A DNA stretch of 64,000 nucleotides. It comes from Bacteroidota bacterium (GTDB taxonomy: Bacteria; Bacteroidota; Bacteroidia; Chitinophagales; Chitinophagaceae). Positions 47,501 through 55,588 of the stretch are shown piece by piece. The notes under the pieces were generated by a model, which searched no databases, was not told the DNA's origin, and saw only the letters and a program-made list of their open reading frames with translations. Numbering within the stretch: position 1 is the first letter of the stretch; each line of letters opens with the position of its first letter. The stretch is from contig SXXL01000006.1 of assembly GCA_005789565.1 (NCBI GenBank), positions 1 to 64,000 of the forward strand. Direction: 5' to 3'. The position numbers and the translations under genes are program-made.

Positions 47501-50370
47501 TTACGTTCAATGCGACGGCGACCATTGCCGGCGATGTGAATACACCCAATGATGTGTTGCCCTCGGTTACATTGACCGCTTCGGCTCAGCCCACGGCCAC
47601 GATCAACTATACCGGAACCCCCTATTGCGCGAGTGTCATAGGGGCACAGCCAGTCACGTTAACTGGCACCACCGGCGGAACCTTCAGTGCCGGAAGTGGC
47701 CTTACGATCGATGGTACCACCGGCGCAATCACTCCCTCGAGCAGTACCGCCGGGTCCTATACGGTCACCTATTCGATCGCAGCGTCAAACGGTTGCAACG
47801 CCGTGTCGGCTACCGCATCGGTAGTGGTCAATGCCTTGCGGGATGCCTCCTTCAATTATGGAGCGACCAACACATTCTGCCAGACCGGCACGAATCCATC
47901 TGCTATCATCACCGGAACGCCTGGTGGCATATTCACGTCCTCACCTGCGGGATTATCCATCGATGCGAACACCGGCGCAATCAATCTGTCCACCAGTGCA
48001 CTGAATAATTATACGGTCACCTATACGACACCGGGTCCCTGTGCTGAATCGGTCACCCTGAACATTGCCGTTAGCAGTGCACCCTCTGCCAACTTCAGCT
48101 ATGCGAGTACTGCCTACTGCACCAATGGCACCAATCCGCTTCCTGTATTTGGTACCGGTGCCAGTGGCGGGTTGTTCAGTGCCACCCCGGCTGGATTGGT
48201 ATTCGTGAGCACGTCCACCGGCGAGATCAATCTTTCGGCCAGTGCCCCTGGTACATATGTTCTGACCAATAGCATTCCGGCCGGTGGAGGATGTGCGGCT
48301 GCGACTGCTACGACCAGCGTGACCATTACATCCCTGCCGCAGGCGTCGATTGCTTATTCGAGTACCGCTTTCTGTGTGGCAAATACCACAGCACAATTTG
48401 TAACAATCACCGGAAATACAGGTGGCTCATTCAGTGCCTCCCCCGCCGGCTTATCCATCAATGCCACAACCGGATCGGTTCTTCCGGCAAGCAGTGCGCC
48501 CGGCACCTATACCATAAGCTATACCATTGCTGCGGCAAATGGCTGTGGCGCCGTAACGGCCAGCACCTCGCTCACGATCAATCCGCTGCCAACGGCCAAC
48601 GTCAGCTATGCCGGTTCTCCTTTTTGTTCTTCCGTAAACACCGTACAGCCTGTTACGCAAACCGGAACACTCGGGGGCACCTTCAGTGCTTCCTCTGCCG
48701 GGCTCAGCCTCGATGCCAGTACGGGTGCCATCATCCCATCGGCCAGTACACCCGGCACGTATACGGTCACCTATTCGATCGCGCCCTCTGGTGGCTGCTC
48801 GGCATTGAATGTGACAACACAGGTTGTTATTACTGCGGCTCCGAACGCCAGCCTGAGTTATACCGGCACTCCGTACTGTGCCTCCCTGACAACTGGGCAA
48901 AACGCTACTCTGACGGGCACCGGCGGCGGAACGTTCAGTGCCCCTACCGGACTTTCCTTGAACACCGCGACAGGTGCAATCATACCATCCAGCAGTACGC
49001 CGGGTACCTATACGGTCACCTATTCCATCGGTGCATCAGCGGGTTGTTCGCCCTATTCAACCACCGCTAATTTGGTGATCACCGCTGTACCCAATGCTTC
49101 GATCAGTTACACGAATAATCCGTTCTGCAATTCCTTGACCATCCCCCAGTCGATCACGTTGACAGGCGTAGGAGGCGGAACATTTAGTGTCCTTCCGGTC
49201 GGACTTTCCATCAACACGAATAGTGGCACCGTTCAGCCTTCTACCAGTGCGCCCGGTTCATACACGGTTAGTTACACCATTCCCGCCATCGCAGGATGCC
49301 CCACGCGCGACGTAACGACCCCGGTCACCATTACGGCAGCACCCGCAGCGACGATCAGTTATCCAAATGCCCCATATTGTCAAGGCGGCGGATTGGCGGC
49401 CGTCACTCGTGTCGGTACAGCCGGTGGAACCTTTAGCTCTACAACTGGACTATTTATCAATTCCGCTACCGGTGAGATCAACCTGAATACGAGTACGCCC
49501 GGTACCTATACGATCACCTACACGGTTGCAGCGGCCGGTGGTTGTTCGGCATTTAGTACTACCGGATCCATTACCATCAACCCATTATCTGTAGCTGCCA
49601 CCAGCGCCACTGTCACACCTTCTGCCTTCTGCGGCATGACGAACGTGACCTTGCGTACCATTGGTGGTACCCTGGCTCCTGGGGCAAGTTGGGTGTGGTA
49701 TAGTGGAAGTTGCGGTGGTACCCGCGTCGGTACCGGGGCTACCCTGGTCCTGTCCGGTGTCGCGGCCACCACGACCTTCTTCGTTCGGGCCGAAGGAGGT
49801 ACTTGCAGCAACTCCGGATGTGTCTCTACGACCGTTACCATCAATACAGTGCCCACCATACAGCTAGAGGTGTTGGGCGATACCAGTTTGCTGCCGGCTA
49901 AGACATGCACGCTGATCGGGGTAGCTACTCCCCTCAATGCCAGCAATCAATACGCCTGGTTCCTGAATGGTATCCAGGTTACGGGAGCGACAGGCTCCTC
50001 CTTGGTTGTGGATGTTGACAAGGTTGGGTTGTACACCGTTCGCGTCACCACCCCGAGTGGATGCAGCACGACCAGCGCCGCTCGTCGCATCACCGCGGCT
50101 GCGTCGACAAACGTCTGGGTCGCCCCGAACCCCAGCACGGGCCGCTTCCAAGTTCGTTTTTATAGTCGCGCCACTGTATTCAATTTCAAACGCACTTTAT
50201 TAGTATATGATACACGCGGTGTGCTTGTACATTCGGTTACTGTACCGGTAACTGGACCCTACAGCACCATTGAGGTTGACCTGACCGCTAAACCCCGCGG
50301 CATGTACTTCCTCTTCCTGCGAAAAGAGAATGAGGAGAAACTGGGCGCAGGACGGATCTTCCTGTATTGA
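44560..50370 (+). CDS. Giant secreted repeat protein / putative adhesin with C-terminal T9SS type A-like sorting domain
   Basis: 1936 aa, signal peptide, eight ~83-aa Ig/PKD-like repeats, C-terminal VAPNPSTGRFQVRFYS...LLVYDTRGVLVHSVTV...YSTIEVDLTAKPRGMYFLFL. Confidence 0.9.
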   Translation: MNMFTSSSLRFLCVFLFALWTTTSTRAQSVIFSENAGVPGATTLVNAYTGWQNFGVLTFTNGGQPTTADVRTTNASAGYTGASGGGNVFFTGVGSVVVGFAIEGINVANYVNLSLEYAYRKESATAFPPFAVDYWNGTAWVTLANTATNLFNEAATAAVGWYPAKTLALPAAAQINGLKIRFTRTGTNTNTTRIDDIVLKGIDASGPVIIPNTTSFNGSFGAYNVGSSSPSSSFSIQGANLGGSLTVTPPVGFEIRTGANPFSANPLVFTPSGGAVPLTTIDVRFTPTTYDRLVGNVTCVSAGATTINVPVNGYGAVKNIASGNWSNPTTWEGGVLPTATKNVYVNSAFPVTIDIPNAECKTIDFDAAGSSGLLIMASNTSALNVYGDFNLGNTSQLVFNTWPAGAKLRFSGSAATQMISGLNTSTTNSGGIMELEVNKSAGKLTTQGNNSKLTIGTSLNIVSGTFELGLADDLFGRDQAGASTQPSITVQSGGTFTIVSNGASQINAGSASTGGKIGKMTLYGTAELSTTSSVGLQFSDIDVESGGILRLMPTWFTSSTIAFNAGIITVKSGGTLRYSTTSNVLWNPATSVVMNSGSVLNITTTTSPTLPVTFTDNGATWRYNYAGNQDGVGINARDIKNLELAAGGVKTLAAAAINITGTLTLSETTTLASGTGSLSYAASATLQYGSATQVDPQVTSPNEWPVAAGPTNVRIQNAGGVTLLSNRSLTGNLDLVNGIFSLGNENFFTGTTSGASSSSYVSTSGTGKFFINSVGATSVLFPVGNGSYTPILIQNNGTADYISVYVTAIPPTGANVLSSVNRTWYIDEGTPGGSELDLTFQWNLGEENFNFNRGMVTGYRANDLIGSAGPAAGTGPYTKTFNGVTTLGEFGVINSPNDISLNALVSPSTGGCKTATESVVVAIKNNGTYPIDFSKNNVVVTVTATGGYSSTQTLSSGTLAANAIRNVTLPATIDMSAGGSFTFNATATIAGDVNTPNDVLPSVTLTASAQPTATINYTGTPYCASVIGAQPVTLTGTTGGTFSAGSGLTIDGTTGAITPSSSTAGSYTVTYSIAASNGCNAVSATASVVVNALRDASFNYGATNTFCQTGTNPSAIITGTPGGIFTSSPAGLSIDANTGAINLSTSALNNYTVTYTTPGPCAESVTLNIAVSSAPSANFSYASTAYCTNGTNPLPVFGTGASGGLFSATPAGLVFVSTSTGEINLSASAPGTYVLTNSIPAGGGCAAATATTSVTITSLPQASIAYSSTAFCVANTTAQFVTITGNTGGSFSASPAGLSINATTGSVLPASSAPGTYTISYTIAAANGCGAVTASTSLTINPLPTANVSYAGSPFCSSVNTVQPVTQTGTLGGTFSASSAGLSLDASTGAIIPSASTPGTYTVTYSIAPSGGCSALNVTTQVVITAAPNASLSYTGTPYCASLTTGQNATLTGTGGGTFSAPTGLSLNTATGAIIPSSSTPGTYTVTYSIGASAGCSPYSTTANLVITAVPNASISYTNNPFCNSLTIPQSITLTGVGGGTFSVLPVGLSINTNSGTVQPSTSAPGSYTVSYTIPAIAGCPTRDVTTPVTITAAPAATISYPNAPYCQGGGLAAVTRVGTAGGTFSSTTGLFINSATGEINLNTSTPGTYTITYTVAAAGGCSAFSTTGSITINPLSVAATSATVTPSAFCGMTNVTLRTIGGTLAPGASWVWYSGSCGGTRVGTGATLVLSGVAATTTFFVRAEGGTCSNSGCVSTTVTINTVPTIQLEVLGDTSLLPAKTCTLIGVATPLNASNQYAWFLNGIQVTGATGSSLVVDVDKVGLYTVRVTTPSGCSTTSAARRITAAASTNVWVAPNPSTGRFQVRFYSRATVFNFKRTLLVYDTRGVLVHSVTVPVTGPYSTIEVDLTAKPRGMYFLFLRKENEEKLGAGRIFLY
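47590..49590 (+). repeat. Eight tandem in-frame ~250-bp (83-aa) coding repeats
   Basis: Each unit has the pattern A-x-hydrophobic-x-Y-x(4)-[YF]-C ... GGTFS-GLSI-TG-I--S-SxPGTYTVTY-I---GC. Eight starts: ATINYTGTPYC, ASFNYGATNTFC, ANFSYASTAYC, ASIAYSSTAFC, ANVSYAGSPFC, ASLSYTGTPYC, ASISYTNNPFC, ATISYPNAPYC. Confidence 0.9.
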
Positions 50371-50389
50371 TCCCACTCTCAAACAATCC

Positions 50390-50421
50390 AAAGCCGGGTC
50401 AGTCTGACCCGGCTTTTGTTT
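50390..50421 (+). terminator. Rho-independent-like terminator after the adhesin gene
   Basis: AAAGCCGGGTCAGtcTGACCCGGCTTTTGTTT. Confidence 0.85.
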
Positions 50422-50433
50422 AACTTGTAGTCT

Positions 50434-51813
50434 ATGAAAAAACAGTTTTTCGCCTTCCTTCTTCTTTTTGTCGGTTCTGCTTCCGCCCAAGCACCCATCG
50501 GGGTGTTTGATTCGGGAACAGGCGGACTCACCGTACTCGAAGCCATCCTCAGCCTCGATGCCTTTAATAATCGCACCGGTAAACCCGGCGCCGACGGAAA
50601 AAAAGACTTCGCCAACGAATCTTTTCAATACCTCGCCGATCAGGCCAACATGCCCTATGGAAACTATGCCGGGGAGAACAAAACCGACCTACTGAAGGAA
50701 AATATTTTTCGATGCATGGATTTTTTACGGGGACAAACCTTTCAAACCCGACTGGATGGTCGGTGGAACCCTCAACGCAAAGCACCTGTAAAAATGCTGG
50801 TGCTGGCCTGTAATACGGCAACGGCTTATGCCTTAAATGATATTCGGGATCGGGTACGCTCGGATAAACCTGGCCGTCCTGTCATCGGCGTGATCGACGC
50901 CGGTTCCAAGGCCGCGTTGTTACACCAGCAAAAAAACTCCGGCACCATCGGCGTTTTTGCCACCGCCGGCACTGTGGCCTCCGACGGCTACCCGCGTACC
51001 CTTCGAAGAATGGCCACCGATTACGGATTAAAGGATCTTTCCATCGTGAGCCAGGGCGGATTCGGATTGGCCGAGAGTATCGACCGCGATTGGAGTTTTT
51101 ATGCCGATACCCTTACGCGTACACGCGCCGATTATAAGGGCCCCTCGCTACAACATAAAAATTATCCGATTCGTCCCGAGCTGATGCAAGTCTATCGTTT
51201 TGATACCACGGACCACCGGCTACTTTGTGAATACGACGATCAAGGACGCTGTACGGAGATACAATTAAATGATCCCGTCAACTACACACGCTACCACTTG
51301 GTAAGCCTGTTGGAAAAAATGCTGGCCGAAAAATTCATTCGTCCCCTCAACACCCTGATCCTGGGCTGCACCCATTATCCGTACATGCGTGATACGATTC
51401 GAAATGTATTAAAGGAGTTGTATAACCATCAAGAGAAGGGGGTATATGTATATCGTTCGGTGCTGGCGCCTGTTGTGGAATTGATCGATCCCTCCGTCGA
51501 AACCGCCAAAGAAGCCTACGTTGCCCTGCGCAAACAGCACTTGGAGAATCGCAAAGCCCTGTCTTTCTCCAATGCCTACCCGCGGGCGGAGTTTTTCATC
51601 ACCGTTCCCAACATCGACGAGCCGTCGGTACAATTGCAACCCGATGGTTGGTTTACCTATGAATATAAATATGGGCGCCAACCCGATCCCGCTCGCCAGG
51701 ATGTGCAGGTTGTTCCCTTCGATCGAACCAACGTTTCGGAAGCAACCTACAACCGATTCAAGACCGCCCTTCCCGCCGTGTATACGTTGCTTTTGAAAGC
51801 GGTCTTTCCATGA
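50434..51813 (+). CDS. Exported glutamate/aspartate racemase-family protein
   Basis: Signal peptide MKKQFFAFLLLFVGSASAQ; GVFDSGTGGLTVLEA, VLACNTATAYAL, LILGCTHYPYMRD (both catalytic Cys motifs of MurI); 459 aa, longer than ordinary MurI. Confidence 0.85.
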   Translation: MKKQFFAFLLLFVGSASAQAPIGVFDSGTGGLTVLEAILSLDAFNNRTGKPGADGKKDFANESFQYLADQANMPYGNYAGENKTDLLKENIFRCMDFLRGQTFQTRLDGRWNPQRKAPVKMLVLACNTATAYALNDIRDRVRSDKPGRPVIGVIDAGSKAALLHQQKNSGTIGVFATAGTVASDGYPRTLRRMATDYGLKDLSIVSQGGFGLAESIDRDWSFYADTLTRTRADYKGPSLQHKNYPIRPELMQVYRFDTTDHRLLCEYDDQGRCTEIQLNDPVNYTRYHLVSLLEKMLAEKFIRPLNTLILGCTHYPYMRDTIRNVLKELYNHQEKGVYVYRSVLAPVVELIDPSVETAKEAYVALRKQHLENRKALSFSNAYPRAEFFITVPNIDEPSVQLQPDGWFTYEYKYGRQPDPARQDVQVVPFDRTNVSEATYNRFKTALPAVYTLLLKAVFP

Positions 51814-51856
51814 TGTTCCTTTTGATCGCCGAACTTACCTCCGGCCCGATACGCTA

Positions 51857-52582
51857 TTATTTTCCGATCCAGTCATACGGGGCATTCGCTTGCTGTCCGT
51901 CCGGCCGATTTGTATTCCCCCGAATCGAATAAACCGTATGGGCTTTTAACTGATCGGAAGGCATTTCGATCGCGGTAATGGATCGTATTGCCTGCTCGTC
52001 TAAGGTAGGGTCGATCCAAGCCAGCGCTTGCTCCGGCTCCAGCAATAAGGGCATCCGAAACTTATTACCCCCGTCGTTGTGAATGTTCCGAAATAATTCA
52101 TTGCCCTCGCGGGTCAGGATCGCAAAGCTTTGCGTTCGCGGGTTGAAAAGAGAAGGGATCAGCAAGGGTGCTCCGGAGGCTAGTCGAATATACCAAGGCA
52201 TTTTGCGGGATCGCCCCGCTACTTTCTGATGCTCGTACACACCATCGGCCACTAACAAACAACGATCGCTTCGGTGGTTGTACCAGGCCGATCCCTTTTC
52301 CAGTACGCGTTCGGATCGGGCATTGAAAAAATGATTGCCGTATTTCTCAAATTGATCAGGCCGATCAACCATAAAATCGGCTATCAGTCCCCACTGCATC
52401 GGCACTACCTCCGGCGCCTCCTCTTTTTGAACGATCACCCAACATGCTGGTCGCGCAAAAGCCGACAAATGCGGGGCATCCTGATCGGACTCCGTGAATT
52501 CCTTTTTGATCCGAACGCCTTTTACTTTTTGAGGTAAGCCATTCGGACCCAGCGCTGCTTTATATCCAATGTCTACACACAT
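51857..52582 (-). CDS. SRAP (YedK/HMCES)-family protein
   Basis: Start chosen so that Cys2 follows Met (MCVDIGYK); PMQWGLI, FFNARSERV, DRCLLVADGVYE, FRMPLLL. Confidence 0.85.
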   Translation of the reverse strand: MCVDIGYKAALGPNGLPQKVKGVRIKKEFTESDQDAPHLSAFARPACWVIVQKEEAPEVVPMQWGLIADFMVDRPDQFEKYGNHFFNARSERVLEKGSAWYNHRSDRCLLVADGVYEHQKVAGRSRKMPWYIRLASGAPLLIPSLFNPRTQSFAILTREGNELFRNIHNDGGNKFRMPLLLEPEQALAWIDPTLDEQAIRSITAIEMPSDQLKAHTVYSIRGNTNRPDGQQANAPYDWIGK

Positions 52583-52593
52583 GGTATTATCAA

Positions 52594-54492
52594 TTACCAA
52601 CCGATCCCGTAATCCTCCCCGTGATTGCTCGATCCACCCCAAAGCGAACCGTGTTTCCAGTCGAAATAAATGGCGTTGATCGGGCCGGAGGTGCGGTCCT
52701 CGAAACTCAACTTATAGCCCATCGATTTCAGCGCTTCTCGTACGGATGAAGGTGTTTTGTCGGATAGGAGTAAGTTGCCCGGGCGAGGTTGGCGTTCTGT
52801 GATCTTATTTCCCCCCAGTGATAACCAAAGTTGATTGGTATTGATGTTAGCCGCCTCGGTGGCCTGCTGCACCGTCATCCCAAACTCGACCATATTCAAA
52901 AAGAACTGAAGGAGATTTTGGTCCTGCGTATCGCCCCCCTGCACTGCAAATGCTAAATAGGGCTTTCCGTCGCGCATGGCCAAACTTGGCGTGAGGGTTA
53001 CCCGAGGGCGCTTGCCCGGTGCTACTACATTGAACGGATTTAGCGAGGAGTCCAACACAAAACTCTGCATGCGCTGACTCATCCCCACCCCGGTTCTGCC
53101 GGCTATACAGGCCGGGATCCAGCCCCCGCTGGGCGTAATGGAAACCACCCACCCTTCTTTGTCTGCGGCTTCAATGGAAGTAGTGCCCATCCACAATCGT
53201 TCCGAATAGGTGCTTTCCTCAAAGGCAATGCCGGCGGTGTCGTGTGCCGGCGCAAAATTTCTTTTTTCCTCTTTTTCGCTGGTGGGGTAACGTGACTTCA
53301 GCCAATGGGTATAGGGATTTTGTTTGCCTTCGAAAGGGTAGGGGTCGCCCGGACCGATCAACGAATCATTTTGATTCCGATTCATCGAAGTAGCCCGTTG
53401 TTTGGCATATTCCTTACTCAGCAAACCCTTCATCGGTTCTTGTGGAGAAAAATAGGGATCACCATAATAAAAATCTCGATCGGCAAAAGCCATGCTCATG
53501 GCTTGATACAAGGTGTGGATGTAGGGAACACTGTTGTAGCCCATGGATTTGAGGTCGAAATTTTCCAGAATGTTCAGGGCTTGCAGCATCGAGGGACCTT
53601 GTGTCCATGGTTGCATCTTATAAACGTCGATCCCTTTGTAGCTCACGTGTAGCGGCTCTTCCTCGATGGGTTTCCATCGGGCCAAATCATCCTTGGTAAT
53701 GAGTCCGCCCTGCTCCCGACAACCCCGCACGAACTCCTCTGCGATATCACCTCTGTAAAACCGATTACAAGCTGCTTGGATCGCCGCTTTTCGGCTGGCG
53801 CCTTTCATCAGGGCTTGTTGTTCGGCCTCCACCATTTTATTGAGGGTGTTCAACAGGTCCTGTTGGACAAAGATCTCTCCGGTCTCGGGGGCTTCTCGTT
53901 TCTCTCCCAGGTGGGGAAGAAAAACGGATTTACTGTAAGGCCATTGTTTGATCAATCCTTTCTGACGCTCGATGCTGTTGGCGGTTTGCGCTTCGATCGG
54001 ATAGCCCGCCGCCAGTTCCATGGCTGGGGCCAATACTTCTTGCAGGCTTTTAGTGCCGTATTCGGCGAGCAGGTGACAGAGTCCGCCCGGTGTACCCGGC
54101 GTAGTGGCGGCCAGCGGACCATATTCCGGCGGAAACGCATATCCCTTGCTCTTGAAAAATTCGGCCGTGGCACCGGTGGGCGCTACGCCCATGGCATTGA
54201 GGCTGATGACCTTTTTTGTTTTTGGATTATACAGCAACACCTGAGTCTCGCCTCCCCAACTCAGCACGTCCCACATGGTGCACGTGGAGGCAAGCATCGC
54301 ACAGGCGGCATCGACGGCATTGCCACCCTCTTGAAATAGTTTCGCGCCAGCGGTAGCAGCCAAAGGTTTTCCCGTGATGGCCATCCAGTTTTTTCCGTGC
54401 AGCGGTGGTTTTTGGGTGCGCTGGGAAAAAAGGAGATTCCCGTTGAATAGAGCCAGCATAAAAAGAATGAAGATCTGCTTGGAGTGATTCAT
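52594..54492 (-). CDS. ggt: Exported gamma-glutamyltransferase
   Basis: Signal peptide; EGGNAVDAACAMLASTCTMWDVLSWGGE, PGTPGGLCHLL, GTTSIEAADKEGWVVSITPSGGW. Confidence 0.88.
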   Translation of the reverse strand: MNHSKQIFILFMLALFNGNLLFSQRTQKPPLHGKNWMAITGKPLAATAGAKLFQEGGNAVDAACAMLASTCTMWDVLSWGGETQVLLYNPKTKKVISLNAMGVAPTGATAEFFKSKGYAFPPEYGPLAATTPGTPGGLCHLLAEYGTKSLQEVLAPAMELAAGYPIEAQTANSIERQKGLIKQWPYSKSVFLPHLGEKREAPETGEIFVQQDLLNTLNKMVEAEQQALMKGASRKAAIQAACNRFYRGDIAEEFVRGCREQGGLITKDDLARWKPIEEEPLHVSYKGIDVYKMQPWTQGPSMLQALNILENFDLKSMGYNSVPYIHTLYQAMSMAFADRDFYYGDPYFSPQEPMKGLLSKEYAKQRATSMNRNQNDSLIGPGDPYPFEGKQNPYTHWLKSRYPTSEKEEKRNFAPAHDTAGIAFEESTYSERLWMGTTSIEAADKEGWVVSITPSGGWIPACIAGRTGVGMSQRMQSFVLDSSLNPFNVVAPGKRPRVTLTPSLAMRDGKPYLAFAVQGGDTQDQNLLQFFLNMVEFGMTVQQATEAANINTNQLWLSLGGNKITERQPRPGNLLLSDKTPSSVREALKSMGYKLSFEDRTSGPINAIYFDWKHGSLWGGSSNHGEDYGIGW

Positions 54493-54513
54493 GTTGGTTT
54501 ATTACATAAATGG

Positions 54514-54532
54514 TTGAGTACAATTTACTCAA
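54514..54532. promoter_or_regulatory. Operator-like inverted repeat in the ggt / MBL-hydrolase divergent intergenic region
   Basis: TTGAGTA-CAATT-TACTCAA, perfect 7-bp arms. Confidence 0.45.
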
Positions 54533-54634
54533 GATTTTGCAGGTCAACCGGCAGTCTGTTGAAAATTCCTTTCCTTACCGCGCTTATCCTAATATTGTAT
54601 ACCATTTCTTCCTGAAAACCTAATTGTTTAGATC

Positions 54635-55582
54635 ATGACAACTCTTTTCCTCCCGATTCACCGTTATGCCGGTGTCGTTTCGGCATGTATCTTTTTTTTG
54701 ATGGGACTCTTTATCCCCATTTCTTCATTTGCACAAGTCGAGTTGCATATCTTGGGTATCACCCAAGACGCCGGATTACCACAGTTGGGATGTCTGCGGT
54801 CTTGTTGTCAGTTGAACGGCAAGCCAAGGGAGCGCGTGCCAGTTGTATCGCTTGGCATCACGCAAGCCGATTCGTCCAAAGCCATTTTAGTGGAGGCAAC
54901 ACCCGATATCAATTCACAATGGCAGCGCTTGACCGAATTGAATCGAGGCACAGAGCCTTCCTCCGTACTCATTACCCACGCACACATGGGGCATTACGGC
55001 GGCTTGATGCAATTGGGACGAGAGGCTCGCAACACCAACGGGGTTACTGTAATCGGACATCCCTCGCTGATCGATTTTCTACAGCGTGATCAACCCTGGA
55101 AGCAACTGATCACGTTGCAAAACATTCACTCCTTTCCCCTTCAGCCGCTGGAGACAAAAGAGATCGGTCAACTTACGATACGGCCCATTTCGGTGCCTCA
55201 TCGGGCAGAGGTCAGTGCTACCTATGGATATGTGTTGGAAGGTCCTTTTAAGCGGGCATTATTCGTGCCGGATATTGATAAATGGTCTAACTGGAATATT
55301 TCGATTGATAGTTTACTTCAACAAGTGGATTATGCTTTTTTAGATGCCACTTTTTTTGATGCCCGCGAGTTGCCCGGTCGAAACCTTCGGGAAATACCGC
55401 ATCCAACCGTACTGGAAACAATGGAGCGGGCGCGGGATTGGCCGATTTCTCTTCGGCAGAAGGTTTACCTGATCCATTTCAATCATACCAATCCCTTGTT
55501 GCAGCCAGGTAGTCAGCCCGAGGAGCTCGTCACCCAATTTGGAGTCCGGATCGCTCGGGTAGGGGATCGGATGGAGTTGTAG
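54635..55582 (+). CDS. Exported PqqB-like MBL-fold metallohydrolase
   Basis: N-terminal hydrophobic export segment; LHILGITQDAGLPQLGCLRSCC, ITHAHMGHYGGLMQLGRE, VPHRAEVSATYGYVLEG. Confidence 0.78.
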   Translation: MTTLFLPIHRYAGVVSACIFFLMGLFIPISSFAQVELHILGITQDAGLPQLGCLRSCCQLNGKPRERVPVVSLGITQADSSKAILVEATPDINSQWQRLTELNRGTEPSSVLITHAHMGHYGGLMQLGREARNTNGVTVIGHPSLIDFLQRDQPWKQLITLQNIHSFPLQPLETKEIGQLTIRPISVPHRAEVSATYGYVLEGPFKRALFVPDIDKWSNWNISIDSLLQQVDYAFLDATFFDARELPGRNLREIPHPTVLETMERARDWPISLRQKVYLIHFNHTNPLLQPGSQPEELVTQFGVRIARVGDRMEL

Positions 55583-55588
55583 GTCCTG

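Noticed and set aside
48291-49070. 259-aa overlapping ORF in another frame of the adhesin gene
   Set aside because: Arises from the high-GC repetitive coding sequence; low-complexity Cys/His/Arg-rich composition with no recognisable domain, within a strongly supported 1936-aa ORF.
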